From positions 992,001-1,056,000 of the forward strand of contig NZ_OU745391.1 of the NCBI RefSeq assembly GCF_916618895.1: a stretch of DNA of 64,000 bases, in the 5' to 3' direction. The notes below the pieces were generated by a model. It made no database searches. It was not told where the DNA came from and worked only from the letters and a program-made list of their open reading frames with translations. Shown in pieces: positions 36,196 to 45,246 of this stretch. Numbering within the stretch: the stretch's first letter is position 1; each line of letters opens with the position of its first letter. The position numbers and the translations under genes are program-made. The stretch is from Pseudoclavibacter sp. Marseille-Q3772 (GTDB lineage Bacteria > Actinomycetota > Actinomycetes > Actinomycetales > Microbacteriaceae).

Positions 36196-38370
36196 ATGTC
36201 AACCACAACCTCTCTCAAACAAGACCACGAACGTCTCGACAAGAAATCGGAGCGACAACAGACTGCGCGTAACCGCAGCGGCTTCAGCTGGCAACAGCTA
36301 CGCGAGGCGCTCCCCGTTGCCGGCCGCAAACTGAACCCTGCTGAACAGTGGCGTAACCCGGTCATGTTCATCGTCTGGGTCGGCGCGGCGCTCACCACCG
36401 TATTGTCGGTCGTTGAGCCAATGCTGGGCGGCCCTACGCAATCCGGTGGCGCCGAAGTCCCTTGGTCATTCACTCCCATCATTGCGCTTTGGCTGTGGGC
36501 AACCGTCTACTTCGCAAATATTGCCGAAGCCGTCGCGGAGGGCCGCGGTAAAGCTCAGGCGGAAACCCTGAAGCAAACACGCAGCAACACCATGGCGACA
36601 CTGGTGGAGCAATACGACGCCACCAAGGATGCGAGTGCTCGGCACGCAAAGACGATCCAGGTCAGCTCAACCGAGCTGAAGATCGGTGACATCGTCACGG
36701 TTGGCGCGGGTGAGCTGATCCCGGGCGATGGTGACATCATTTGGGGTATTGCTTCAGTGGACGAATCCGCGATCACGGGTGAATCTGCACCGGTCGTGCG
36801 TGAGTCCGGCGGTGATCGGTCCGCAGTAACAGGCGGCACTCGAGTACTGAGCGACCGGATCGTAGTGCGCATCACTTCCAAACCCGGCGCCACCTTCGTG
36901 GATCGCATGATTGCCTTGGTTGAGGGCGCGGCACGCCAGAAGACACCGAACGAGATCGCTCTCAACATCCTGCTGGCATCCCTGTCGATCATCTTCTTGG
37001 TTGTTGTCCTCACCCTGAACCCTATGGCGACGTATGCTGCCGCACCGGTCAGCGTCACTGTGCTCGTAGCGCTGCTCGTTTGCCTCATCCCAACCACGAT
37101 CGGTGCCTTGCTCAGCGCAATTGGTATCGCTGGTATGGACCGATTGGTACAACGGAATGTGCTGGCTATGTCTGGGCGTGCTGTAGAGGCCGCCGGTGAC
37201 GTAACGACACTGCTGCTCGACAAGACCGGAACCATCACATACGGAAACCGGAGAGCAAGCGCCTTTCTCCCCGTTGACGGTGTCGACGAAGCGGAACTCA
37301 TCCGCGCTGCTGCGTTTTCCTCAGCCGCGGACCCGACCCCAGAAGGCGTATCAATCGTCGAGCTCGCAGCAACCAAGGGTTGTGTACTCGAAGAGCACGT
37401 CGATGGCGAGGTCGTTCCGTTTACGGCTGAGACTCGTATGTCTGGGCTTGACCTGCCGGATGGTGGTCAGATCAGGAAGGGTGCCGGGTCTGCCGTGAGC
37501 GCCTGGGTACAGCAGATGGATGCGAAATTACCGGTGTCGACCGAGATCCAACTCGATCGCCTCGTCTCCGAGATCTCCGAACAGGGCGGTACTCCGCTGG
37601 TGGTGGCCGAAAGCTCGGCAGAGGACACCACCCGCCTGCTCGGCGTTGTGCATCTCAAGGACGTCGTCAAAGAAGGCTTGCCCACCAAGTTCAAGGAACT
37701 CCGCGCAATGGGTATCCGCACGGTCATGATCACGGGTGATAACCCACTGACGGCAAAGGCAATCGCCGCTGAAGCCGGGGTGGACGACTTCCTCGCTGAA
37801 GCCACGCCCGAGGACAAACTTGCCTATATCAAGAAGGAGCAAGAAGGCGGCAATCTTGTCGCGATGACCGGTGACGGCACCAACGACGCTCCTGCCCTGG
37901 CTCAGGCTGACGTGGGCGTCGCCATGAACACCGGTACTTCGGCCGCGAAAGAAGCCGGAAACATGGTTGACCTGGACTCGGACCCGTCCAAACTCATCGA
38001 AATCGTTCGTATCGGTAAGCAGCTGTTGATTACCCGCGGTGCACTCACCACGTTCTCCATTGCCAATGACGTCGCGAAGTACTTCGCGATTATTCCGGCA
38101 ATGTTCATGGGTGTGTTCCCTCAGTTGAGCGCGCTCAACGTAATGGGACTGCATTCCCCAGCTTCGGCGGTGCTCTCGGCGATCATCTTCAACGCGATCG
38201 TGATTATCTTCCTAATCCCACTCGCGCTGCGAGGCGTGAAGTACCGCGCGGCATCCGCTGCAAACATTCTCAGTCGGAACCTCACGATCTATGGCCTCGG
38301 TGGCATCATCACCCCGTTTATCGGTATCGGACTCATTGACCTGCTAGTTCGCCTCATCCCTGGCTTCTAA
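36196..38370 (+). CDS. kdpB: Potassium-transporting ATPase subunit KdpB
   Basis: The 724-residue P-type ATPase has phosphorylation site Asp342 in [13 protein letters not shown], the actuator loop ITGESAPV, and [19 protein letters not shown] and [20 protein letters not shown] in the phosphorylation domain. The ~45-residue N-terminal extension is charged ([16 protein letters not shown]) and longer than in E. coli. ATG 36196 lies four bases after the kdpA stop. It supplies the energy for K+ uptake. Confidence 0.98.
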   Translation: MSTTTSLKQDHERLDKKSERQQTARNRSGFSWQQLREALPVAGRKLNPAEQWRNPVMFIVWVGAALTTVLSVVEPMLGGPTQSGGAEVPWSFTPIIALWLWATVYFANIAEAVAEGRGKAQAETLKQTRSNTMATLVEQYDATKDASARHAKTIQVSSTELKIGDIVTVGAGELIPGDGDIIWGIASVDESAITGESAPVVRESGGDRSAVTGGTRVLSDRIVVRITSKPGATFVDRMIALVEGAARQKTPNEIALNILLASLSIIFLVVVLTLNPMATYAAAPVSVTVLVALLVCLIPTTIGALLSAIGIAGMDRLVQRNVLAMSGRAVEAAGDVTTLLLDKTGTITYGNRRASAFLPVDGVDEAELIRAAAFSSAADPTPEGVSIVELAATKGCVLEEHVDGEVVPFTAETRMSGLDLPDGGQIRKGAGSAVSAWVQQMDAKLPVSTEIQLDRLVSEISEQGGTPLVVAESSAEDTTRLLGVVHLKDVVKEGLPTKFKELRAMGIRTVMITGDNPLTAKAIAAEAGVDDFLAEATPEDKLAYIKKEQEGGNLVAMTGDGTNDAPALAQADVGVAMNTGTSAAKEAGNMVDLDSDPSKLIEIVRIGKQLLITRGALTTFSIANDVAKYFAIIPAMFMGVFPQLSALNVMGLHSPASAVLSAIIFNAIVIIFLIPLALRGVKYRAASAANILSRNLTIYGLGGIITPFIGIGLIDLLVRLIPGF

Positions 38371-38392
38371 CAACCGCAGAGAAAGATTCATC

Positions 38393-39010
38393 ATGCACAA
38401 CTCATCACGTCAGACGTGGCGAACCATTCTGGTTGCCTTGCGCTCGATGGTGTTCCTCACACTCGTTCTTGGTGTTGGATACACCGCCGTTATGACCGGC
38501 GTTCTGCAGCTCACGCTGCCAGCCCAGGCAAACGGGTCCATGGTCACAACAAAGGATGGCCACACGGTTGGTTCATCGCTCATCGGGCAAAACTTCACCG
38601 ATGATGACGGCAACCCGCGTCCCGATTATTTTCAGTCGCGGCCGTCCGCGGCAGGAGACAACGGTTACGACGGTGGTAGTTCTTCCGGTTCGAACTACGG
38701 GCCCGAAAACGAAGATCTGATCGCAGCCATTACCGAACGCAAAGAAGCCATTGCCAAGTTCAATAGTGTGTCACCGGATGAGGTGCCCGCGGATGCGGTT
38801 ACCGCTTCCTCGTCAGGGCTCGACCCGCACATTAGTCCCGCGTACGCGAACATCCAAATTGCGCGTGTTGCCAAGGCTCGCGGTCTTGATGAAGCAGCAG
38901 TCCGTACACTCGTGACCGAGCACACATCCGGAGCAAGCCTCGGCTTCGTCGGTGAGCAAGTCGTGAACGTGCTTGAACTTAATGTCGCTCTCGACGAGCT
39001 GAAGGGATAG
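38393..39010 (+). CDS. kdpC: Potassium-transporting ATPase subunit KdpC
   Basis: The 205-residue subunit has one N-terminal helix (about residues 14-36) and an extracytoplasmic domain with SLIGQNFTDDDGNPRPDYFQ, SRPSAAG and YDGGSSSGSNYGPENEDLI. The end has DPHISPAYANIQIARVAKAR and the VNVLELN motif. KdpC raises ATP affinity of KdpB and helps assembly. It ends two bases before kdpD. Confidence 0.97.
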   Translation: MHNSSRQTWRTILVALRSMVFLTLVLGVGYTAVMTGVLQLTLPAQANGSMVTTKDGHTVGSSLIGQNFTDDDGNPRPDYFQSRPSAAGDNGYDGGSSSGSNYGPENEDLIAAITERKEAIAKFNSVSPDEVPADAVTASSSGLDPHISPAYANIQIARVAKARGLDEAAVRTLVTEHTSGASLGFVGEQVVNVLELNVALDELKG

Positions 39011-39012
39011 CT

Positions 39013-41556
39013 ATGGCTGAACGTGGTCGCCTCCGGGTGCTCCTCGGTGCCGCACCTGGAGTCGGCAAGACTTTCACCATGCTCGAAGAGGGCCAGCGAC
39101 TTCTTGCCGAAGGTAACGATGTCGTCATTGGTTTCCTCGAAACTCACGGACGGCGGGCCACGGCACGAATGGCCGAAGGCCTGCCGTCCGTACCACGGGC
39201 GAAGGTCATCTACCGCAATGTCGAAGTTGAAGAAATGGACCTCAATGCGGTGCTGGCTAGACACCCACAGATCGCTCTAGTCGACGAGTTGGCCCACACC
39301 AACACCCACTCAGATAACACACCTGGAAACGCAAAACGGTGGCAAGACGTTGAGGCGCTCCTGGACGCGGGGATCGACGTCATTTCAACGCTCAACATCC
39401 AACACATCGAATCACTCAACGACGTCGTAGAGCAGATTACCGGGGTGCCCCAGCGCGAAACTGTGCCCGATTCGGTACTGCGTGCCGCCGATCAGATCGA
39501 GCTCATTGACCTCGCTCCACAGGCGTTGCGAGACCGACTTACTCGAGGCGTGGTTTACCCAGCAGACCGCATCGACGCCGCACTTTCAAACTATTTCCGA
39601 CTCGGCAACCTCACCGCACTACGCGAGCTCGCTCTGGTCTGGCTGGTCGACGAAGTCGATATCGCCCTCCAGCGTTATCGCGATAGCAACGGCATCGGCA
39701 ACACGTGGGAAGCCCGCGAGCGCGTCGTGGTTGCGCTCACGGGTGGGCCCGAAGGCGAAACCCTGCTCCGACGTGGTGCGCGGATCGCCGCTCGCGCGGG
39801 TGGAGAGTTGATGGCGGTACATGTCACCAGCCAGGACGGACTTCGAGAGGGCAACCCTGCTGCCCTCGCGATGCAGCGCAGTCTTGTCGAGCAGCTCAAC
39901 GGTAGCTACCACCAGATTGCGGGTGAAGACATTCCTGCGGCGTTGGTGCAATTCGCCAAATCCGTAAATGCAACCCAGCTTGTGCTCGGCGCGAGCCGAC
40001 GCGGGTGGTTGATGACGGCACTCACCGGTCGAGGCATCGGCGCGACCGTGGTGCGTGAGTCTGGCGATATTGATGTGCACATGGTCAATATCGCCGGCGC
40101 ACCCCAAGGGTGGGCGCTCCCCCGAATCACGGGCGCACTGACCCGTCAGCGTCGCATCCTGGGCTACGTACTCGCGCTCCTCGGCGGTCCACTGTTGACC
40201 ACCGTTCTGATGCCGTTCCGTGACCCGGATGCCGTATGGACTATCGGAATCTGCTATCAGCTGCTCATCGTCGTCACCGCACTCGTCGGCGGGTTCTGGC
40301 CGGCGCTGATCAGTGCCGTGTTCTCGGGAATCACGATCGATTTCTTTTTTATCGAGCCGTATTCAACGGTGCACATCTATCAGCCCGAACATTGGCTCGC
40401 CCTGCTGATGTCGGTGGTGGCAGCAGCACTGGTGAGCTTCATCGTCGACCGCGCTGCAAAGGACACTCGCATTGCACGTAGAGCAGCTGCCGAGTCGGAG
40501 CTTATCCAAACCGCTGCTGGCAGTGTGCTTCGCGGTGACAATGCTATTCAGGCGTTAGTCGATCGAACCCGCGAAGCTCTCCAGGTCCCCGGCGTTCGAC
40601 TCGTGCAGCGATCGACAGATGCGTCTTCGTCGGTGCGTGTCGTTGCTACTGCCGGTGAGCCGGTCCGTGATGAGCAGTTCTCGACTGTGGATATCGATGA
40701 CACGACGGTCCTGGAAATCCATGGCCCCCAGTTGCATGCCTCAGAACAGCGCCTGCTGGCAGTATTGGCAGCACAGATGACTGCCGCGATGGAGTTCGAG
40801 CAACTGAGCGAGACCGCAAAGAGTATCGAGCCACTGGCCGCATCCGACCGCATCCGTGGCGCGCTACTGTCTGCGCTCAGTCACGACCTTCGCAAACCGC
40901 TTGCTGCCGCCACGGCCGCCGTCGGTGGGATACGACTTGCTGGGGATGATCTGTCGGTTGCTGATCGTGATGAGCTCTTGCAAACGGCTGAAGAGAGCCT
41001 GGCCTCCTTGGGTGCGCTCGTCACCGATCTCTTGGATGTGACGCGAGTGCAATCGGGCACGCTGCGGCTCCACTGTTCCGGCCACGACCCGGCGGGTGCC
41101 ATCGCCTCCGCGCTGGATGAGCTTCAGCTGGGACCAGATCGGGTTACGCTCGCACTCAACCACGACGGCGCGCAGGCCGAGATAGATCCGGCGTTGTTGC
41201 AGCGCGCCGTTGCGAATCTACTCACTAACGCAGTTCGCCACAGTCCTCGCGATGTTCCGGCACATGTGAGTACCAGTGTGTTCGCGAGCAACATTGAGAT
41301 TCGCATCATTGATCACGGCCCGGGTGTCGACCCGGAACGTCATGACGAAATGTTCGTACCTTTCCAGCGCTTGGGCGACACGGACAACTCCACCGGTCTC
41401 GGTTTGGGGCTAGCGCTGTCGCGCGGGTTTATCGAGGCGATGCACGGCACCATCACTCCGGAAACCACTCCGGGAGGTGGCCTGACGATGGTGATCACAA
41501 TCCCGAGGGCGGCCCCTACCGCAGATTCGTCCCGGTCGCACGATACGCTTGCTTAA
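39013..41556 (+). CDS. kdpD: Osmosensitive K+ channel histidine kinase KdpD
   Basis: The 847-residue sensor kinase starts with the KdpD domain with Walker A GAAPGVGKT (residues 12-20), then a universal-stress-like domain to ~370 and four short-loop membrane helices (~380-480, DUF4118). A GAF-like region precedes HisKA with His624 (SALSHDLRKPLAAATAAV) and HATPase_c (GLGLGLALSRGFIEAMHG). It reads K+ limitation and phosphorylates KdpE. It lies two bases after kdpC and five before kdpE. Confidence 0.98.
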   Translation: MAERGRLRVLLGAAPGVGKTFTMLEEGQRLLAEGNDVVIGFLETHGRRATARMAEGLPSVPRAKVIYRNVEVEEMDLNAVLARHPQIALVDELAHTNTHSDNTPGNAKRWQDVEALLDAGIDVISTLNIQHIESLNDVVEQITGVPQRETVPDSVLRAADQIELIDLAPQALRDRLTRGVVYPADRIDAALSNYFRLGNLTALRELALVWLVDEVDIALQRYRDSNGIGNTWEARERVVVALTGGPEGETLLRRGARIAARAGGELMAVHVTSQDGLREGNPAALAMQRSLVEQLNGSYHQIAGEDIPAALVQFAKSVNATQLVLGASRRGWLMTALTGRGIGATVVRESGDIDVHMVNIAGAPQGWALPRITGALTRQRRILGYVLALLGGPLLTTVLMPFRDPDAVWTIGICYQLLIVVTALVGGFWPALISAVFSGITIDFFFIEPYSTVHIYQPEHWLALLMSVVAAALVSFIVDRAAKDTRIARRAAAESELIQTAAGSVLRGDNAIQALVDRTREALQVPGVRLVQRSTDASSSVRVVATAGEPVRDEQFSTVDIDDTTVLEIHGPQLHASEQRLLAVLAAQMTAAMEFEQLSETAKSIEPLAASDRIRGALLSALSHDLRKPLAAATAAVGGIRLAGDDLSVADRDELLQTAEESLASLGALVTDLLDVTRVQSGTLRLHCSGHDPAGAIASALDELQLGPDRVTLALNHDGAQAEIDPALLQRAVANLLTNAVRHSPRDVPAHVSTSVFASNIEIRIIDHGPGVDPERHDEMFVPFQRLGDTDNSTGLGLGLALSRGFIEAMHGTITPETTPGGGLTMVITIPRAAPTADSSRSHDTLA

Positions 41557-41561
41557 CATCC

Positions 41562-42263
41562 ATGAATATCAACATCCTTATCGCTGACGACGACCCCCAG
41601 ATACTCCGCGCGCTGCGCATTACGCTCACCGCTAAGGGGTACAGAATCGCGACTGCGAGCGACGGCGCAACCACGATCACAGCGGCAATCGAGCACAAAC
41701 CCGACTTGGTACTACTCGACTTGGGGATGCCGAACCTCGACGGAGTCGAAGTGATCCAGGCTATCCGCGGCTGGTCGACAGTGCCGATTCTGGTGGTCTC
41801 CGGCCGCGCCGGTGCGGCCGACAAAGTCGAGGCACTGGACGCGGGTGCAGATGATTACATCGTGAAGCCGTTCGCGATTGAGGAATTGCTCGCTCGCGTA
41901 CGGGCACTCACTCGACGACTACCAAGGGAAGAGTCGACCGCTACTACCCCGCTTGTTCGTTTCGGGGACGTAACTGTTGACCTTGGGGCACACAGCGTCA
42001 CCCGTGCGACCGACGGCGAACAGCGGACCGTGCGATTGACACCAACCGAGTGGCAATTTCTGGAGATTCTGGTGCGCAATGCGGGGAAACTCGTGACACG
42101 GCAGACCATTCTTAAACAGATCTGGGGAACCGAGCACGCCGAAGATACTGGCTATCTTCGGCTGTACGTATCGCAGTTGCGCCGCAAACTTGAGGCGAAT
42201 CCAGCACACCCCGAACACATCTTGACCGAACCAGGTATGGGATATCGACTGAACATCGATTAG
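41562..42263 (+). CDS. kdpE: Response regulator KdpE
   Basis: The 233-residue OmpR-type regulator has a receiver domain with acid pocket DDD (9-11), phospho-acceptor Asp53 (LVLLDLGMPNLDG) and the Lys in IVKPFAIEELLARV. The winged helix has TPTEWQFLEILVRNAGKLVT. It activates the kdp genes when KdpD signals low K+. It is the last gene of the kdp locus; the tRNA-Gln terminator lies just past it. Confidence 0.98.
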   Translation: MNINILIADDDPQILRALRITLTAKGYRIATASDGATTITAAIEHKPDLVLLDLGMPNLDGVEVIQAIRGWSTVPILVVSGRAGAADKVEALDAGADDYIVKPFAIEELLARVRALTRRLPREESTATTPLVRFGDVTVDLGAHSVTRATDGEQRTVRLTPTEWQFLEILVRNAGKLVTRQTILKQIWGTEHAEDTGYLRLYVSQLRRKLEANPAHPEHILTEPGMGYRLNID

Positions 42264-42299
42264 TAGTTCGATTACCGATCAACACCCGGAAACGAGAAA

Positions 42300-42323
42300 C
42301 GCCCCGACCGAATAGCCGAGGCG
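42300..42323 (-). terminator. Intrinsic terminator of tRNA-Gln, probably also stopping kdpE
   Basis: On the minus strand a nine-bp stem (two G-T pairs) with a six-base loop is followed by TTTCTCGTTT. It lies six bases after the tRNA 3' end. On the plus strand the same hairpin sits 36 bases after the kdpE stop but has no T-run. Confidence 0.7.
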
Positions 42324-42329
42324 ATCTTG

Positions 42330-42401
42330 CTGGGGTACCTGGACTCGAACCAAGAACAACTGAACCAGAATCAGCCGTGTTGCCAATTACACCATACCCC
42401 A
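42330..42401 (-). tRNA. tRNA-Gln (anticodon CTG)
   Basis: The 72-base cloverleaf reads on the minus strand. The acceptor pairs TGGGGTA with TACCCCA, with the U1-A72 pair typical of tRNA-Gln; the anticodon loop is TTCTGGT with CTG centred, the T-arm has GGTTCGAGTCC, and G is the discriminator. No CCA is encoded (GCAA follows). Confidence 0.95.
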
Positions 42402-42442
42402 AGGGGCAGCTAACGCTTTCGCGTTTGCAGCACTGAGCAAGC

Positions 42443-43051
42443 CTAGCGCATCTCGCTCAACTCCCGCAACATGTTCACTCGCGCGCGATCCTCCCACCGC
42501 GCGAACCCGTATTCGGTGTGGAAGATTCGCTCACGCGAGACGAGCGATTGCAGCTGCACTGAACGCCGCTCACGCCAGCTCGCCTCACTGAGGTGCGGTA
42601 ACTCAGCGCGGATGCCGGCGGCGTTTTCGAGGTAGTCCGGCCAGTCTGCCGCGAGCCCCGCCAAATCTGCATCCGAGATGCGCGCACCGGCAGCATCACC
42701 GGACCGTGGGGAATGGTGGATGGTGACGAGGATGAGCCGAGTCACTTCTTCGAGTTCAGCGTCGGAGATCCTGCCCCAGAGCAATTCTTCGGCAATATCG
42801 ACGGATGCGTGCTCATCACTCGGGGAGGTATTGGTGTGGACCGCGTCATGACACCAATAGGCGATGCGTTCGAGCCGCTGCGCACCCAGTTGTGCCAATG
42901 CATCCAGCCCAAACCGAAGGTGCCCGACCCCGTGATATCTGCGATGTGGTTCATGCCAACGCTCCAACAACCGGCGCCGAACCATATCGGGCAGGTCGTC
43001 ACTAGGAATCTCGATGTGCTCCGGCAGCATCGAACCCTCGAATTCACTCAC
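42443..43051 (-). CDS. HD-superfamily metal-dependent phosphohydrolase
   Basis: This 202-residue protein has the pattern of predicted metal-dependent HD phosphohydrolases: YHGVGHLRFGLDAL, AYWCHDAVHTNTSPSDEHAS and LVTIHHSPRSGD, giving His and Asp ligands. The C-terminus is WRERRSVQLQSLVSRERIFH. The substrate, perhaps a nucleotide, is unknown. GTG 43051 overlaps the upstream gene's stop by four bases (GTGA), so the two are coupled. Confidence 0.85.
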   Translation of the reverse strand: MSEFEGSMLPEHIEIPSDDLPDMVRRRLLERWHEPHRRYHGVGHLRFGLDALAQLGAQRLERIAYWCHDAVHTNTSPSDEHASVDIAEELLWGRISDAELEEVTRLILVTIHHSPRSGDAAGARISDADLAGLAADWPDYLENAAGIRAELPHLSEASWRERRSVQLQSLVSRERIFHTEYGFARWEDRARVNMLRELSEMR

Positions 43052-43443
43052 CACGTATTCACCACCCCGTAGGCAATTCCAGCAAATGCGGCCGCCCACA
43101 GCATTGACGCAAACGTACCAATGATGAAGAGCTCACCCACGCGGGGGTTGGCCTGCGCACGCAACTCCGGATACCGCCCAAGACCCTTGATTGCGATCAC
43201 GAACGCCAGCCCGGCAGGAAGGCCCGCAACCAAACAGGCATACACAGCGATTCGCTCGAGTATCCCGATCCACCGCCCGCCGGGTAGGTCGCGCTCGGCG
43301 CTCAAGAGCGGCAGCGAAGATTCGTTGGATGCGGTCGCCGGGGAGATCTTCCGCAGCAGCAGTCGGATCACCGGGTTGGCAATGAGCGCACCAACCCCAC
43401 ACGCGGCGATCACGAGGGCGTCGACGAGCACTCCCCAGTTCAC
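43048..43443 (-). CDS. Small membrane protein divergent from satD
   Basis: The 131-residue protein has three clear membrane helices: the first ~25 residues (VDALVIAACGVGALIANPV), IAVYACLVAGLPAGLAFVIA, and LFIIGTFASMLWAAAFAGIA. A hydrophilic segment of ~40 residues lies between the first two. GTG 43443 is preferred because GGAGGG lies five bases before it; TTG 43473 is possible. The family was not recognised. Divergence from the SatD regulator and coupling to the HD hydrolase suggest one functional unit. Confidence 0.75.
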   Translation of the reverse strand: MNWGVLVDALVIAACGVGALIANPVIRLLLRKISPATASNESSLPLLSAERDLPGGRWIGILERIAVYACLVAGLPAGLAFVIAIKGLGRYPELRAQANPRVGELFIIGTFASMLWAAAFAGIAYGVVNTW

Positions 43444-43536
43444 CTGCACCCTCCATCCCGGCAGCGATTGCAAATCTCAACCGGAACGATCCTACTCAGA
43501 ACGAGCGGTGCAGCCGACAGACAACTCGGCCACGCA

Positions 43537-43553
43537 TTAAGGAAATAGCTTAA
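43537..43553. promoter_or_regulatory. Inverted repeat in the satD/membrane-protein divergent region
   Basis: TTAAG (43537-43541) and CTTAA (43549-43553) flank seven bases. It lies in an AT-rich stretch within a GC-rich genome and between divergent genes, so it may be an operator. Confidence 0.35.
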
Positions 43554-43573
43554 CTACCTCGTTATTCCGCTTA

Positions 43574-43610
43574 TTGCTTCATTTCTACATAATGAAGGTA
43601 TTATCTTCAT
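43574..43610 (+). promoter_or_regulatory. satD promoter with three overlapping half-sites
   Basis: Half-sites CTTCAT (43577-43582), ATGAAG (43592-43597) and CTTCAT (43605-43610) form two overlapping palindromes. TATTAT at 43599-43604 is a good -10 element and would start transcription at the ATG (43611), giving a leaderless mRNA; the -35 is weak (TTGCTT, 43574-43579). Binding to these sites would cover the -10, which fits autoregulation. Confidence 0.5.
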
Positions 43611-44276
43611 ATGACTGCGATTAAGGCTCCTGCTACATCACCCGCGCAACACCACGCGGCGTTGCTCGTCGATATCGTGCGCTCACGCAATAGCGATCGC
43701 GATCAGAGCCACCGCACCCTCATTGCTGCCGCCGAACACACGAATGCCCTTCATCAAGCGATTGATCCGATCCGCCCCACCGTCGGCGATGAGGCTCAGG
43801 CCGTCTACGCCACACTCGGAAGCGCACTTGCCGCCGCATACACGCTGCGATTGCACTGCGCCAGCGCGCAGCATCCCGTCGACCTGCGCATCGGAATCGG
43901 CACCGGCGAAGTACGAACCGTAGATGCCGACCGGCACATCCAAGATGGCTCAGCATGGTGGGCAGCACGCGAGGCTATTGATTTCATCACCGCAACGGCA
44001 CAGCAGGCGCATTTCGCCCACCTGCGAATGCATGTCATCGACTCGCGCCCCGAAGCCAACTCACTCACGAACCCCACACTGCAGTTGCTCGACGCGCAAC
44101 TGTCGAGGATGCGGCCACAGCCGTTGGGCACACTCCGTCACCTACTCGAAGGTGTCAGCAATCAGGATGCGGCAGCCCAACTTGGTATATCGGCCTCGGC
44201 AAACTCGCAGCGCGTTCGGCAACACCACATGCACACGATGGCCGAAGCAATCACCGCGCTCGCTACGCTGCCCTAA
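43611..44276 (+). CDS. SatD-family regulator: nucleotide-cyclase-like domain plus helix-turn-helix
   Basis: The 221-residue protein matches the SatD family. Its first ~145 residues read like a class III nucleotide cyclase: LLVDIVRSR with Asp21, TVGDEAQAVYATLGSALAAA with Asp60, the dimer motif RIGIGTGEV (93-101) and GSAWWAAREAIDF (113-125), which keeps Arg120 but has Trp for the usual Asn. Residues ~175-212 are a LuxR/sigma-4-like helix-turn-helix (GVSNQDAAAQLGISASANSQ). SatD was named in the Streptococcus mutans acid-tolerance operon. The fold reading is my inference. Confidence 0.75.
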   Translation: MTAIKAPATSPAQHHAALLVDIVRSRNSDRDQSHRTLIAAAEHTNALHQAIDPIRPTVGDEAQAVYATLGSALAAAYTLRLHCASAQHPVDLRIGIGTGEVRTVDADRHIQDGSAWWAAREAIDFITATAQQAHFAHLRMHVIDSRPEANSLTNPTLQLLDAQLSRMRPQPLGTLRHLLEGVSNQDAAAQLGISASANSQRVRQHHMHTMAEAITALATLP

Positions 44277-44281
44277 CCCGA

Positions 44282-45226
44282 CTACAGCCCGACCGCATCC
44301 CGGTGACAGGCTATTGCCGTGCGAGCGCCCTTTCCTGCCGCAATAATGAGGACCTCTGGCCCGGGGGCGGTGAGCTCGCCGGTCGCGTACAACCCCGCAA
44401 TCGACGTTCGCCCGAATGCATCCGCTGCGACGAGCCCGCGTTTGTCGAGCTCGGGCTGGATTTCTTCGGCAAGAAAATCGAACTGTGCGGCAAAATCTGG
44501 CAGCACGAATGCCGCGTCTACCGGTGTGACCTCGCCGTCGACCGTGCGGATCCCGGTGAGCGTTGCTCGCTCCCCCACCACATCCTCGATCGCACGACGG
44601 TCAACAATCACGCCGCGGTTGCGCAGCTCGGCCGCCTGCTCTTCAGTGACCTGCGTTTCGTTCGCGAACAGTGTTACGTGCTCGCCGATTCGCTCCAATT
44701 GCGCCGCGCGGTACGCCAGCGTCTGCGCGCCGGGAGCACCAAAGACGGCGATCTTCTCGCCGCGCTCGTTCCAGGCGTCGCACACCACACACGAGTGAAT
44801 ATCGGTGCCGTAGAACGCCCGCAGGGACGGTAGCTCGGGTAGCAGCTCTTTGAGTCCGGTAGCCAGAATCACTCGCTCGGCGAACACCTCGCGGTTCGGG
44901 GTGCCACGCACACCGCGAGCGCGTACCGCAAACCCTTCGCCTGCGCGAGCGATACGCTCGACGAGCGCGAATTGCACCTGCGCGTTGTCGTATGCCTGTA
45001 CGGATTCGCGGCCGGCCGCACGCAGCTCCCCGGGAGGGATGTTGTCGCGCGACAAGAACCCGTGCGCCTCCAGGGTGGCCGAGTGGCGGGGACGGTTGCT
45101 GTCGAGCACCAATACCCGCCGCAGCTGTCGGGCGAGGATGAGGGCGGCTTGCAGCCCGGCTGGACCGCCACCGACGATGACAACCTCGTAGCGGTCGTCA
45201 TCCGGGTAACGAATCACATCAGACAT
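44282..45226 (-). CDS. Thioredoxin-reductase-like FAD/NAD(P)H oxidoreductase
   Basis: The 314-residue protein has the FAD motif IVGGGPAGLQAALILARQLR, the redox pair CVVC (SCVVCDAWNERG) and the C-terminal FAD motif GLYATGELTAPGPEVLIIAAG. The NADPH domain has IAVFGAPGAQTLAYRAAQLE, with Gly-Ala-Pro-Gly instead of GGG. It may reduce thioredoxin-like or other disulfide partners, but no thioredoxin gene is adjacent. ATG 45226 is placed by GGAGGTG ahead. It is in line with gltX, 20 bases downstream. Confidence 0.88.
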   Translation of the reverse strand: MSDVIRYPDDDRYEVVIVGGGPAGLQAALILARQLRRVLVLDSNRPRHSATLEAHGFLSRDNIPPGELRAAGRESVQAYDNAQVQFALVERIARAGEGFAVRARGVRGTPNREVFAERVILATGLKELLPELPSLRAFYGTDIHSCVVCDAWNERGEKIAVFGAPGAQTLAYRAAQLERIGEHVTLFANETQVTEEQAAELRNRGVIVDRRAIEDVVGERATLTGIRTVDGEVTPVDAAFVLPDFAAQFDFLAEEIQPELDKRGLVAADAFGRTSIAGLYATGELTAPGPEVLIIAAGKGARTAIACHRDAVGL

Positions 45227-45246
45227 GGTCACCTCCGCGGTGCGAG

